From: Sambucus nigra
Taxonomy: Eukaryota; Streptophyta; Magnoliopsida; Dipsacales; Adoxaceae
NCBI GenBank assembly: GCA_949130495.1
Contig: OX422210.1
Location: 636,020,585-636,084,584, forward strand
Direction of reading: 5' to 3'
DNA: 64,000 nt
The position numbers were made by a program, and so were the translations under genes. The notes under the pieces are model-generated. The model searched no databases and was not told the origin of the DNA. It worked only from the letters and a program-made list of their open reading frames with translations. Of this stretch, positions 1-11,095 are shown one piece after another (within the stretch, counting starts at the first letter, position 1; each line of letters starts with the position of its first letter).

Positions 1-249
1 TATATCCATTTTCTTTTGTTTGGGTATGGCTTGAACCTTTAATAAGGTTTGCTAGGCTTGATCTAAAATTTCTTGTTGTATAAGCGCTATTTACTTATAA
101 CACTTTTGGTCTGGACACTTACATTCTTTTTGTAAGGATTTAGATATTTCTAAGGCTTCTTGTTGGTTAGTAGGTCTAGGTCCACCATGCTCAGCTGAAG
201 AACTCTGATGTTTTATTGGTCTATAATTGGGTTTGACCTGCATAAGGTC

Positions 250-760
250 AAAGGCAGTCTTGTAATCTATTAGAGGGGCTTTAATATTAAATTCCTCTTT
301 ATCACTAATTAATATCTTATCGTTATACTGAGTATAAAGATGATATTTACTAATAAAGTCTTGCCCTAAATAATGTTCTTTGTGAAGCTAGGACGAGGAT
401 CCATTATCCAAAACAGATGATTAACAGTTTTGTTAGTCTGATTTCCTACTTTAAAATAAATAGGAATAGTTTGAAAATATAAGGTAAATGGTTCTCCATT
501 AGCTACCTTACCATGGATCTCTTGATTACTGTCTAGGAAATAATTTCAGGGAAGGCATTAGCCTTGCAAATACTCTGAGAGCATCACATATCTATAAAAG
601 TTGAAAGTCTTATAAGATAATCTTTGTGTTGTATAAACAATTCTACAAAACAAGCATGTGGTTTAGTAGAAATTCCTAAATTATTTTTTTCTAAAATAGA
701 TATTCCTTTCTGAACCACTATCAGAGCAGTATTCTCCTACATCATAGGAAATTCCCTTTC
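250..760 (-). pseudogene. Retroviral-type aspartic protease remnant
   Basis: Minus-strand reading gives a beta-strand-rich stretch ending in Thr-Phe-Ile-Asp near 602-584. There the expected Thr-Gly-Ala of a DTGA active site is replaced by Met and a stop. About 70 codons further on, near 370-355, the segment Leu-Gly-Gln-Asp-Phe resembles the conserved Leu-Gly-x-Asp/Glu-Phe flap region of pararetrovirus proteases. The region carries further stops. In intact relatives the enzyme cleaves the polyprotein. Loss of the active site means this copy cannot. The call depends on position and two short motifs, so confidence is moderate. Confidence 0.4.
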
Positions 761-772
761 CCTTTTAAGTCT

Positions 773-1262
773 TCATTTTCTTATAATCTTTTGGTATAAA
801 TAATATGTTTTAATATCTTGGTCTATTTGAGCATTATAGTGGCTAGTATAAATTGCTCTAAATCTAGTTCTCCAACAATTTTCATGCCAGTGTAATTGAC
901 AAATAACACAGACCATAAATAATTTTGTTTGTATAGTCTCGAAACATTCTACACATCTAAAGTCTTTCTTGCTACATTTCATTTCAAATGTGCAATAATG
1001 TTTTTCATCAAAGTAACATCTAGGTATATATGTTAGTAACTCAGGATTACTAATTGTCCATCTTTTCTTTGAAAAGGGACTTAATATACATTTATACCAA
1101 GCTTCTTCAAAATCTATATATTCATCATCTTGATCTTCTTGGTCAATTTGCATCATATATAGGTCTAGAATATCCTGAGAGTCTTCATACTCATCAGTAT
1201 CACTATTATAGTCTTCTGAATCACTATCTGTATATGCACTATAGATACTAGTATTATCATCA
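773..1262 (-). pseudogene. Acidic linker and second cysteine cluster between coat protein and protease
   Basis: A 127-codon open segment (1156-773) is preceded by an Asp/Glu/Ser/Tyr-rich acidic stretch read from about 1262. Within it, residues 68-94 form CX2CX11CX2CX4HX2C (bases 955-875). The spacing matches the second cysteine-rich motif described as characteristic of badnaviruses, with His in place of the fifth Cys. The cluster is likely a metal-binding fold; its role in known viruses is not settled. The segment runs without a stop into degraded protease sequence. It is the strongest single clue to the identity of the remnant. Confidence 0.5.
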
Positions 1263-1368
1263 TTTTCTACATATGATATTTCTATAGCATATAGAATATC
1301 TAATTCTTCTTGATCTGCAAAGTCTAGTATTGTATTAATAATCTTAATACTTTATCTTTCTTGTTAGG

Positions 1369-2702
1369 ACAGTCTTTAGCAAAGTGTCCTTTGCCACAAG
1401 TCCAACATTCTTTGGTAGCAGTGTTAGATTGAGCTACTTCTTTTTCCTTTCTATAATTAGGAACCTTCTTATATTTACTGGCATTCCTCTTAAAATATCG
1501 TCTTTGGTTAAATCTATTTTTCTTAGCTCTAGAGTTCCTTTCTCTAAAGGTAGTAGATGGTCTAAATCTATATTTTTTTTTAAAAAACCTAAAGGTCTAG
1601 CCTTAAACTTCCTTTGTTTCCATTCTAATTTCTTTTTAAATTTATTAGATTCCCCCATTGGATTGGAGCAATGTCTCTTTCGTCTTTAATTGGAGGAATT
1701 TGTTTGAAAGTCTCTTCTATTAACTTTCCTTGAGTTATATCTCGTCTTTTAGATATGATATAGTCTTTGGCAAAATTGATTCTTTACCAAAGGAGTTATT
1801 CTTAACTCCAGCTATTCCTGGCCAATTCCTATATTCATTAATTAGGATTTGTCCTATGGCTGGTATCTTTCTAAAATATTCATCTTTTAAGGTCTCTCCA
1901 AATTCTTTAATTTGGTAATATAGTTGTTCATAATTATTGCTATATTCATTGATCTTATCTAATTTGCAAATGTTAAGAAGAGTTAACTTAGTTTTTGCTA
2001 AGTCTTGTTCATTGATTTGAGCTAAATGTCCTGCTCCAATGAATTCTGAAGTAATTAATTGAATATATTCATCAATTGATCTTTCTTCTAGGTTTTCTTT
2101 CATTTTCTCAATCTTAGCTAGGGATTCTTCATCTATAGCTTTTCTTAAACTATCTAAATAATCTTTTGCAATACCCCTAATGGATTGCTCAGCGTATTGT
2201 TTACATGAACTTGCATCCCATTGTTCATTAGATGCAAAACACATGTTCATCTGATTACGTCATTCATCTAAGGCCTTCTTCCTATCTTGGACATTGTCTA
2301 AGTTAAGGTATATCCCAACTGGATTTATGGCTTGACTTGCCATGGTCTTAACAGGAGCTTGACACTAGTTGGAAAGTCTTTTATATAATCAGGTTTGGTC
2401 TTTACTAAAGTGCTGGAGTATATAGGAATATTTATTCCTATTGGTTTACTAAAAAGCCTAGGAGCATCATCTAGCCTACTACTACTTCCTATCTCTTATT
2501 TATTTGGACCTACTTGTGTAGCTGGCATTAATCTTTCTTCTCCTTCTTCCATTAGTCTTAGGTTTCTAAGAAGTTCTTTAGTGTTCTTAGATTCTTTTAA
2601 TTTTAATATATGGTCTTGGGCTATCATGTTAAATCTATCTCTTTCTTGGATTCTAACAGAATGACTTCTATTAAGATGTTCTTTAAATGTCTTCATGTCC
2701 AA
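1369..2702 (-). pseudogene. Pararetrovirus-like coat protein region with zinc knuckle, broken
   Basis: Three open segments lie in order on the minus strand: 2702-2496 (68 codons, charged, helical), 2250-1735 (171 codons) and 1658-1434 (lysine-rich). The 171-codon segment is rich in Tyr, Glu and Lys and ends with a basic, aromatic stretch typical of caulimovirid capsid cores. The basic segment leads into a zinc knuckle at 1407-1369 of form CX2CX3HX4C, one residue shorter than the canonical CX2CX4HX4C. In living relatives this protein forms the particle and binds nucleic acid. Frameshifts between the segments and in-frame stops make it a pseudogene. The start shown is the first open Met; the original start may lie further right, to about 2830. 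Confidence 0.55.
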
Positions 2703-2830
2703 TTCTAAGGGATTATGTCCAAAGTTTTGGATTCTAGCTTTTTCTCTGACTAAGTCTTTTTGTTCAAATGATCGTCAAGGTAAATTTCAATGGAAGAGTT
2801 GTGTAGAGTCTAGACTGCATGGGAGTATTC

Positions 2831-3903
2831 CTCAAGCCCTAAATTTCATTTTTGTGTTTGGGTGGGTGGGGGGGAGAGAGAAAGAGGACCCATTCAAGGA
2901 GGGAATTTTTGGGCTTTTAACAATTTATTAGAGTGAGATATGTCAACAATTTTTGGGTTAGTTTTTTCACACCTAAACTCGTAAAAATCATCCTAAACCC
3001 GCCTGGTTAGGGGCAGGACGGGCAACGGATCTGTTGAAATTGCTATTCCTACTTCATATCCTACAACATGCCATAGTGAAGACTCCCAAGAACCAAACTC
3101 ATCTTTGTTTCTACCCCTTAATACTTACATTCATTATATTTAACCAGCTTCTGTAGTTTCTACCTTAACAAGAAAATCTCCTTCGGTGGTGACGCTTTGC
3201 TCTCGAACTCTTTTTCCGTAAATATCTCATCTTTTGTTAAATCGTCAATAGTAGCACATGTGGAAAATTTATACATGTTTTCCTTTGTCTATTCATTAAA
3301 TTCATCTGGAAATGAAAACAATTTAGTAATAGCAAAAAGTAGAATATACAAAAGGATTAGTAGACCAACAGTCCACTCTTGCAGATTTGAAAAGAGATGA
3401 GTAAAAAGGAACAAAAAGTATAAAATCTGCTAGAGAAATATCAATCATAGAGCAGCCCCATATAACAGTACAAATCGGCTATTCCCTGTTGAGACCATTT
3501 GTCAATTGCATCCTTGGCATTGCCATACAACCCTGAACAATAGAAATGATAAATATTTACTCGGGCTTATGCATTTTGCCCCACCAAAACCTGAATGCCA
3601 CTCCTACCGTCACTCCATTGCGCAAAGTCCCGTGGCACTTGAAAAGTCACGAATGACTTGGCAAGCAACCAGGGAAATAAGCAAAAACAAAGAGAAAAGG
3701 CTTTTGGCGGAACTTCAAGTGCCGCGCAAAATTGGATTTTGCCTTGGCCAGACCAGGCATTATTGGCCGCCATTTTGGCAACCCATTTGCGTACATTGGC
3801 ATGCATGGGCTATGCATAATGGGTTGGAGGGACAAATCTGCAGAACCCATTATGCAAGATCCCCATTGGTCCTTTTACATAATGAGATGAAGATGGTCGT
3901 AAT
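2831..3903. other. Unassigned sequence between the pararetrovirus remnant and the gag-only element
   Basis: I recognise no gene, LTR or terminal inverted repeat here. A plus-strand open frame of 136 codons (3506-3916) has no recognisable motif and its end runs into the neighbouring LTR, so I treat it as chance. The segment 3700-3880 contains near-palindromic words around TGCATAATGG and CCCATTATGC but no clear element ends. Confidence 0.5.
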
Positions 3904-3908
3904 GCACC

Positions 3909-4207
3909 TGACGTAAATTACACGTCAATGACTAAGACGAAATACCAAACCCTAACTTTAGAGAGAGAATCAAATGATTTCTTATATTGCAAAATGGAGA
4001 AGTGTCTTCAAATGAAGACTACATGGATATTTAAAATGAGGAATAGCTTAGGCTCCAAGCTAAGGCACTATTTACAAAAATGCCATTATTACTCCTTACC
4101 TCTAATAACAAAGTAAGTAAAAGAAAATACAAATAACAAAAATAAAGAAATTACAAAAGAAAATAAAAATGACAAAAATAACCCTAGAATAGATCCCATT
4201 TCCATCA
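3909..4207 (-). repeat. 3' LTR of the gag-only element
   Basis: It aligns along its whole length with 5973-6267, with scattered substitutions and small indels. On the minus strand it begins TGATGGAAATGG. GCACC precedes it at 3904-3908. The stretch 4116-4190 is a run of AAATA/ACAAA words shared by both copies. Confidence 0.88.
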
Positions 4208-4208
4208 C

Positions 4209-4222
4209 TCTTCCCCCTCTTA
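4209..4222 (-). other. Polypurine tract of the gag-only element
   Basis: The minus strand reads TAAGAGGGGGAAGA directly before the 3' LTR start. This is the expected site for second-strand priming in LTR retrotransposons. Confidence 0.7.
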
Positions 4223-4340
4223 AGACCAAGCTCGTCCACGAGCGCTAAAAAAAATTTGGGAATCGTGAAGAAATTCCAAAAGTAGATGCCTAGGCGAGCT
4301 CACAATTGGAGACCCACGGAGTCGCCCTCCAAAACAGTAA

Positions 4341-5940
4341 TCAGAGCATGCTGGGGAAGCTCCTCGGCATTATGAATGTCGCTTGAAGGGCGGCCTTCAT
4401 CTCGGGCCAAGTCTGAATGGGAGGTAGTCCCGTCACTGCTCGGCAATAGCACGGATCATTCCACCAAACCCGGACGAATCCCTGAAATTTGGTGGCTACT
4501 AGGAAAACGCATGAGCGGCCCTGAACCCGCTTGTAATCAAAAACTGTCTCCATCACCGATAACCTGTCCACTATAGCATAGGGGAAGAATCGTCCATCAA
4601 ACATGGGAACGTCGATCCGTATATCTCCCTAAAAACTTCGTGACAGTAACTGCAGTGCCGTCGACAGGTGGTCGCCATCCTGACGAGCCTCGAGGCCCAT
4701 CACATCACCTGGTGCAGGCGCAACAAAACCCGCAGGGATCGGTGGAATCTGAGCAGGTGGTAGATGAGGAGGGAAAGCATGTGGAACCATGGGGGTGCTG
4801 GGGAGCAGCGATGGGGGCACGTGCCAATCAGGTGGTCGTACTCCACACAATATAAGTACTGGCGGTCCCAAAATGGAACGAAGTGAGGTGGGTCAGGAAG
4901 GGGGGGAGGAATCCACTCTAGGACGCTGTGGTGGGTATCTCCAGTGTTTGAGGATGAGGATGAATCAGTGAGGACAGGGAAAGGTCATGATGGGAAGGGG
5001 TATGGTGCGACGGTGGGAGAGGCGGATATGGGTATATAAATGGAGGCGGGGGTAGTGGGTCGGGAGCGAGTGGAAGGCCGTGGATCGCCATATGTTGGGT
5101 AATGGTTCCAGGATAGGCATGTATATGTTGGAATGGGGCTACGGAGTGTTGGGGGAATGATTTGGGCTGTCCGGTGGGTGAAAAATATAAGTGCGGGGGT
5201 TAAAACGATGTAGAGGCACCAAAAAAATTAGGCGGTTTGGGGAGAGAATGTTTTTGGTTAGGGTTTGCGTCGGGTTGGGGGCATTTTGGGAGTTGGCGAG
5301 ATGCTGGAGTAGGGTGTCGGCACTTAGGGGGTGGGGCAGAGGGTGGGAAGAGGTTGAATGGAAGGGGGAGGGGAGGATGGAGCCCGAGTGGGATGAATTT
5401 GGTCGCTGGGGCAATGAGCAGGGGAGTTGGGCCTGCCCAGGTCGGAACAAGGGCGTCCGGGTGGGTTTTGTGGGTCACGAGGCAGATCGACAGAGGGGGG
5501 TAAAGGGGTCGAAGGTGCGCAGGGGTAGAAATGGGCGGTCGAGGCTGGGTGGTTGTGGTTGGGCAGCGGCGGGCTGGTAGTGGATCATTTGGAAGGGGAA
5601 GGAGAAGGGGTTCGGTGGCTGTCGGCGTGTGAGGGTGGGCAGCGAGGGTGAGGCGGGGTTGGGGTAGCCCCTCGACAGCTGAGTTGGAGGCGTAGTAGGG
5701 GTTGGGGTTAGGGAAAAAGGTAGGGGGAGCGTTGGTCAGGGTTTTGGGTGGGTTAGGGTTAGGGTTTTGCAACTTAGCAAGTTGATGCATTATAGTCTCA
5801 AATTTCATGTTGCTATCTAGGGTTTGTTGCTCCAATTTGTCTCTCAACTCTAGAATTTCTTCTTGTTGTTGTTTGGATTTCTTTAGAGCCATTGGAAGGC
5901 AATGCACGATTTGTTGATAATCTACACACCAATATACCAA
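4341..5940 (-). pseudogene. gag-like gene of the non-autonomous element, frameshifted
   Basis: Reading starts near 5940. After an N-terminal Gln/Glu/Lys-rich coiled-coil-like segment there is a very Pro/Thr/Asn-rich low-complexity region down to about 5140, which explains the high GC content. The capsid core appears in another frame at 4604-4341. It has an aspartate-bounded start, a Trp-Trp pair about 50 residues in, a Pro-Ile-x-Thr-Trp motif and a Met-Lys/Phe stretch, the pattern of the plant retrotransposon gag family. Gag forms the particle that packages element RNA. At least one frameshift separates the two halves. No zinc knuckle is evident and no pol follows. The N-terminal start is uncertain because upstream Met codons lie close to the primer-binding site. 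Confidence 0.6.
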
Positions 5941-5956
5941 TCGGGGAGCGACATCT

Positions 5957-5970
5957 CACTCTGATAACAA
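5957..5970 (-). other. Primer-binding site, initiator-Met tRNA type
   Basis: The minus strand reads TTGTTATCAGAGTG two bases after the 5' LTR. It closely matches the TGGTATCAGAGC sequence complementary to the 3' end of plant initiator-Met tRNA, with one or two changes. Confidence 0.7.
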
Positions 5971-5972
5971 TT

Positions 5973-6267
5973 TGGCATAAACTACACGTCAATGGCTAAG
6001 ACGAAATACCAAACCCTAACTTTGGAGAGAGAATCAAATGATTTCTTATATTGCAAAAAGGAGAAGTGTCTTCGAACGAAGACTACATGGGTAATAAAGG
6101 GAGGAATAGCTTAGGCTCCAAGCTAAGGCACTATTTACAAAAATGCAATTACTACTCATTACCTCTAAATAACAAAGTAAAAGAAAATACAAATAACAAA
6201 AATAAAGAAATTACAAAAGAAAATAAAAATGACAAAAATAACCCTAAAATAAGGTCCATTTCCATCA
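5973..6267 (-). repeat. 5' LTR of the gag-only element
   Basis: This is the partner of 3909-4207. It is followed on the plus strand by GCACC (6268-6272), the same five bases that precede the left LTR. The primer-binding site adjoins its left edge. Confidence 0.88.
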
Positions 6268-6272
6268 GCACC

Positions 6273-7481
6273 AAAAAAGCATCCTAATATCAATAGCCTC
6301 AAACTCATCAAATAACATTTTCCAAAGACACAAAATAGAGATATATACTCTTGAATTTCTAGGACGAAGCCCATAGAGAAGCCACGAATTTCACTTGCTC
6401 AAATCCAATATTTTTTATCATTTTTTGTTGCATATTCTATTGCTCCTCTCCTCCACACCTCGAAATCAAAGCCAACGAAGCACATCTCCATAATGCTTAG
6501 CCTTGGAATTTTCACTTCCACTTATTACTTCCAAGATCATTAAGTTCCCCATTTCTTCTAGTAAAGCACCAAGACCTTTTTGAAAAGTTTGTTCCCCAAT
6601 AAAAAATGAAAAAAGAAAAGAAAAGATGAGACCGAGCAATGTAGGAGCATATGATCAAGGTTATATCCCACCTTTTTGCAGAGTATACATCAATATGGAG
6701 AAATACACAACTTGGGCCTCCTTTGCTTATTCATGTCCTTGTTATTTATTTCATCTTCTTTCAGTCTTTGTTTCTAGTCGTTCATTGCTTTTCAACTTTC
6801 AATATTTTTCCAATAAGGTCATTTCTGATCCTAAGAATTTGAGAATGGTGAATATTAAATAGTTGCCTTCAAAATGCCTACAACAAGGAGTCCCGAGTTT
6901 GGTGCTCTTTGAATGTACCATTGTTAAATAAAATAAAATAAAAAGTTACCAGGTACCTGAAACCTCCTCTTCTCATTAAGCCTCCTACGCATAGAAATCA
7001 GGGATCTTTGTACGAAGCTATGTGGAACAAGCAAGAGGGGGATTGAGTTTTTATTCTTTTTGGGCAGAATTCTAGTTGGAACCAGCTAGAATAATTTATT
7101 ATTAGGGTGCAATTGAAAGCACCACAAAAATTTATTCTCCCTAAACAAATTATACTAGAGCCACCCACACTATTCGTTCATTTTTCGAAGTTTACAAAAT
7201 AAAATGCAACCCCATAATAATCTCTAAATTTTATTTTTGACACCTTAAAAATTCTCTATATTTTATTTTGAACCCCACAACATTATTTTCGAACCCTAAC
7301 CTAACTCTATCATGATCACCAACGACAGCAACCACCACTCGCACCCTAACCAACACCAACCATCGCCACAGCAACGCCGCCACCATCCCTCTATCTCGCT
7401 TTGTTTTGCACAACCACCATCACCTCCCTCTTTCTTTCCCCTGTTCAAACTCGACGGCGACGTCAACATTTTTTGCAGATC
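6273..7481. other. Unassigned sequence, AT-rich
   Basis: No element ends or protein domains are recognised. Short open frames at 6626-6862 and 7312-7590 look like chance; the second crosses into the MITE that follows. The stretch 7280-7480 is unusually CAC/CCA-rich but has no conserved protein signal. Confidence 0.45.
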
Positions 7482-7489
7482 GTCTCTCT

Positions 7490-8073
7490 CTATGAAGCAC
7501 GGATGCAGGTGCGGGTGCGACACAGTGCGGCTGCGGCGATTCGAAAATTCTCAAAAAATTAGGATAGGGGTGCGGCAAGATATATTATAATAACATAAAT
7601 TATATTATGTTATTTTTAAGTAATACAAATAAGTTCCATCATTATTATGATTTGTCAATTACTAACTAGACATTATTTCTCAATTATTGTCTTAAAAGTA
7701 TGCAACACTAAATAACAAAAATATTGAATAATATTACAACGTGCAAAATAATACAATACTATAAAAATGGAACCATAACAAAAGAACCATACTATAAAAA
7801 TGGAATCATAACAAAAGAACCATAATCATTCAAAGTTGTCAACTTTTTACAAATATAAAAGTCACCCCTTGTTTTATGTAAAAAATCATAAACATGTGTC
7901 TTTTTTGGATTCTTTACGAATCCCATCATAAAAAGTCGAGTCCTTGTCGAATCATTCCCAAATCCAAAATTAATTTATTTAATTAATATCTTATTCTCCT
8001 TTGGGCCGCACCCGCACCCGACTCGCGTGCGACTCGGACTCGTTAAGCCTTTTGAAGAATCCGTGCTTCATAG
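7490..8073. mobile_element. hAT-like MITE, 584 bp
   Basis: The left end begins CTATGAAGCACGGAT and the right end is its exact reverse complement. The inverted repeats continue imperfectly inward as GC-rich tracts, around GGTGCGGGTGCG on the left and CGCACCCGCACC on the right. The 8-bp sequence GTCTCTCT flanks both sides (7482-7489 and 8074-8081), the duplication length of the hAT superfamily. The interior is AT-rich and non-coding, with a doubled segment containing ACCATACTATAAAAATGGAA near 7765-7815. It would need a transposase supplied elsewhere. Confidence 0.85.
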
Positions 8074-8081
8074 GTCTCTCT

Positions 8082-8655
8082 CTTCGCCCTCTCTCGATCC
8101 GTGTATATACACGGGTATATACAGGGCATCTGTGTATATATGCACGCATTTATAAACGGGGCGGGAGAGTAAAAAGAGAGACGAAGAAGATTGGCGAGAG
8201 AGGGAGAAAAAACAGGGAGGTCATTGGTAAAAAAAGAAGAGAAAAAAAGGTGAGAAGGAGAGAGATTATCAGATGATTGCGACGGACAGCAATGGCGGGA
8301 TATGGGGGTTTTGGTTTTTCAGATTTATTAGGGCTAGAATAAGAGAAGTTTAGAGAGGAAAGATGAGGGGAAAATGGGTTTATATGAAAATTCAGGGTTT
8401 CCATACCCATTGAATAGTTGGGCTTCTATTATGTGGTGTTTAGTAGAAATTTACCTTCATTTATCGAGCATTTGGAAGAAATGGTTTTTAGGAAGATATT
8501 CGTAAGGCAACTTTAACAGCACCCCTTTTTATTAAAGAAAGAAGATAAGCTACACAACTGGGGGTAGCCTCCCCATTATTAATCTTCCTCAACGGGTATG
8601 AAACTAGGTTGAACCCCGACAACCTCTAAAAAAGTGCGTAATTTAAAATTTCTTC
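8082..8655. other. Unassigned sequence
   Basis: A purine-rich stretch (8160-8275, GAGA/GAAG words) gives a Lys/Arg-rich open frame on the plus strand that I regard as low complexity. A short stretch around 8520-8620 has no recognised relative. I see no gene. Confidence 0.4.
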
Positions 8656-9060
8656 GGCCTTGTTTGGTTGCGCAAATTATTTGATTATGTAAATTGGTTT
8701 ATTGTGAATTAGTGAAATGTAAATTAGAGGATTTGAAATGAGTTAAATCCAATTTTACGCAATGTTTGGTAATCTGAAATTGATGTTAAGGTTCTATGAG
8801 TAAAAAAAAAAAAATTAAGAGAGAGGGGGAGGGGGAGGGGGAAGGGGAAGGAACATTCACTGTATGTGACTCCTATTTCAAATGAATGCATTTCACATTT
8901 TTTGTGAAATGATCCAATTTCAGATTTTACACATGAGCTAAAATGAGACAATTAATGAATCATTTCATTAATGAAACCAAATACTATTAATGAGTCAATT
9001 TGTAAATGGACCAATTTATTAATGAACCAATTTACAATTTTGGAACAACCAAACGGGGCC
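8656..9060. mobile_element. Tourist-like (PIF/Harbinger) MITE, 405 bp
   Basis: The ends are GGCCTTGTTTGGTTG on the left and CAACCAAACGGGGCC on the right, a 15-bp inverted repeat with two mismatches. The right end is followed by TTA; the left is preceded by TTC, which fits a 3-bp TTA duplication with one change. GGCC..GTTTGG termini with TTA/TAA duplications are usual for Tourist-like elements. The interior has AT-rich words repeated in both orientations (TAAATTG and CAATTTA) and a purine run GAGGGGGAGGGGGAAGGGG near 8825-8850. No protein is encoded. Confidence 0.7.
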
Positions 9061-10652
9061 TTAGTTTTAGGGATTTTATTTCATTAGAATTGCTTCTATT
9101 CATTTCCATATTTATCTTTGATTCCTTTGCTAGTTATTTACCATGATTGGGAAGCTAGGTGTTTTGCTAGAAATAAATGCCCTCGCCTCGATTTCTCTTT
9201 TAATCACTCCATAATGAATCTAACTATGAATTAAGAGAAATTTTACAGTCATTGTTTATTCCGTTGCATGTTCCATGACATCAAAAAATCTATCAATAAC
9301 ATTTAGATCTCAAAATAAACAATGGTGATGCTCAATCTAATCATTTGTGATATTCATCCACATCAGAGTTTAGTTTGAAAAACTGAGAAAGTACATTAGT
9401 GAGATGTTGACCTCATAAAGGGTGTGGATTGTCTGGGGCATTGTAGTATTAAAATTGATTCCAATCTACGGTTTTTACTACCGCGTAGTGGTCCGTTGGG
9501 ATAAAGAAAAATATAATGAATAACATAAATGTTAGGAAAAAAACATATGAACTTTATGCAACTTCTTTTTCGGTACAATGAACTTTATGTGATTCTAATC
9601 AGGTCTACAAAAGTATAACCGAACTATGTTAACTACTTAACATTGTGGGTTAAAAAGTATAACCCGCGTTTAATGGCTTTAATGTGCGCTTGTTCGGTTG
9701 TGTATATGTGGTATTCTAGCTATTAATCTGATTTCTGAACCAAACCAAGTAACCTTAATCCACGCCAACTGTGAGTCAGCTTCACCTATCAAGTGTGTGT
9801 GGGTGTGTGTGGTATTAATAATCCCTTAACCCAATTTAGCTAATATAACTAACCTGCAACAAATAATTTGTAAATGGCTAAGATCAAGTATTCATAAAAT
9901 ACAGTGTCACCGATGCCTTTTCAGTTTCCCAAAGTTCACCTATTCCCACTCCAAAAAGTGATCCATAACCATTACAAATAACTGTTAGATTTATAAATCT
10001 GTCAATGGTGAAATGAATTAATCAGATTATCAACAATCAAAAAACACTGGATGTCAATTACTTCTCCTCTATTCTTCATTTAAATTATAGCAAATACGGT
10101 AACAAAATTAAACAATTCCATTTTTAGACTGATATACAATATCATAAATATAAAATGGGTTTTCTGATTACTTACAGATTAGAGGAGACTGTGAATGTTC
10201 GAATGATGGCAACAAAAACAGAGATCCGGTAAGGGTGAGTGAGGAGGAACCCTAATCTGCGCAGGGATGTAATGGGACCGTTTTATAACGTGCGCACATT
10301 CTTATCCGACGCCTAACGGCTTCCAAACAGGCCAGAGACTCCATAACGTCCGCATCCAAACATATGTCTTCATCCGGAGCCATGTTGGGTTATAAATTAT
10401 TATTATGTTTTAGGTGCTAAAATACAATTTTTATGAAAATTTGTGTTTGTCACACGTGTTTTTAAACAATGAGTTATAATGTTTTTAAGTTTAAATCATT
10501 TTTCATACTACAGCCAAATGTTGCTTTCTAAATTTTATTTTTTTATTTTTCAATTCAAAATCGTTTATTCTCCATATTTTATGGATTTAATATGCATATA
10601 TAATACATAAATATGTATATAATTATAGTAAACGAAAATTGTACATATACAT
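9061..10652. other. Unassigned sequence before the nested block
   Basis: I find no coding region or clear element ends. A TG-rich microsatellite-like stretch lies at about 9794-9815. Two related segments with the words GAACTTTATG occur at about 9546 and 9577. The stretch 10200-10380 is GC-richer and could be a gene-edge or MITE fragment, but nothing supports a definite call. Confidence 0.4.
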
Positions 10653-11095
10653 TGTGAGTGCGGAAAATATCACAATAAAATATTCTATGAAAACAATCAC
10701 AAATGGCAGAAAGTAAATGAAATCACATGCACGACACAATTTACGTGGTTCGGCAACTTGCTTACGTCCATGAAAAAGTTACTTGTTCTTGTTAAGTGTC
10801 TCTCAAAATCTCAATTTTCAATCCCTTTGCCCCCGGTTGGGGTGTACAATTTATAGTTATGTCGTTACAGAATTTGAGTTATTCAATAAACTCTAACTAT
10901 CGTGTGGATTAGTCATAAGGTACTTGAATATCTTATGTGAGATTTTTGGCACCTGATTTAACCATATTCGTAAGTGTTGTTATACCACTAAAATACTCGT
11001 GTGGAAATAAAGTTGTGATTTGGGTCGGGCCAAGTGTTAATTTATCAAGACTTGGTCAGCTACTCTCATGGACTATAAAAAATGGGGTCCCACCA
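10653..11095 (-). repeat. 3' LTR of element C
   Basis: It starts TGTGAGTGCGG and ends CCCACCA on the plus strand. Inside is the word CAATTTACGTGGTTCGGCAA, also present in altered form in the A LTR as part of a similar layout. On the minus side a purine-containing tract (ATTTTAGGTGCAA) adjoins its start. The matching LTR is outside the window, so the ends are set by analogy with element A and could be off by a few bases. Confidence 0.6.

Larger units (their letters stand above)
1..2830 (-). mobile_element. Endogenous pararetrovirus-like (Caulimoviridae) remnant, truncated at the window edge
   Basis: The minus strand reads, from right to left, a capsid-like helical region, a CCHC-type zinc knuckle, an acidic stretch, a second cysteine cluster and an aspartic-protease-like region. 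This is the order seen in the coat protein to protease part of plant pararetrovirus polyproteins. Reverse transcriptase and RNase H would lie left of position 1 and are not visible. Reading is broken by several frameshifts and stops, so it is a dead copy. No LTR flanks it on the right; recognisable sequence fades near 2830. The alternative is a divergent gypsy gag-pol fragment, but the second cysteine cluster favours a caulimovirid. What I see is the motif order; the family assignment is inference. Confidence 0.6.
3909..6267 (-). mobile_element. Non-autonomous LTR retrotransposon with gag-like frame only (TR-GAG-like)
   Basis: Two direct repeats of 299 bp (3909-4207) and 295 bp (5973-6267) bound the element. 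Each starts TG and ends CA on the plus strand. The 5-bp sequence GCACC stands immediately outside both ends (3904-3908 and 6268-6272), a perfect target-site duplication. On the minus strand an initiator-Met-like primer-binding site follows the right LTR and a purine tract precedes the left LTR. The 1765-bp interior encodes only a broken gag-like protein. There is no room for protease, reverse transcriptase or integrase, so movement must have relied on enzymes from another element. This architecture matches the class called TR-GAG elements in plants. The two LTRs differ at very roughly one base in ten by eye, so insertion is not recent. Confidence 0.85.

Noticed and set aside
3506..3916. A 136-codon plus-strand frame
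   Set aside because: No recognisable domain, no promoter or splice context, and the last codons lie in the LTR of the gag-only element.
5191..5580. Plus-strand Gly/Arg/Trp-rich frames in the gag-only element
   Set aside because: They are the reverse reading of the Pro/Thr-rich gag linker and have no motif of their own.
5745..5770. Telomere-like GGGTTAGGGTTAGGG words
   Set aside because: Only about two and a half units, inside the gag frame, where the opposite strand encodes Asn-Pro repeats. Not an interstitial telomere array.
9390..9660. Possible MITE with repeated GAACTTTATG words
   Set aside because: No matching inverted ends or target-site duplication could be found.
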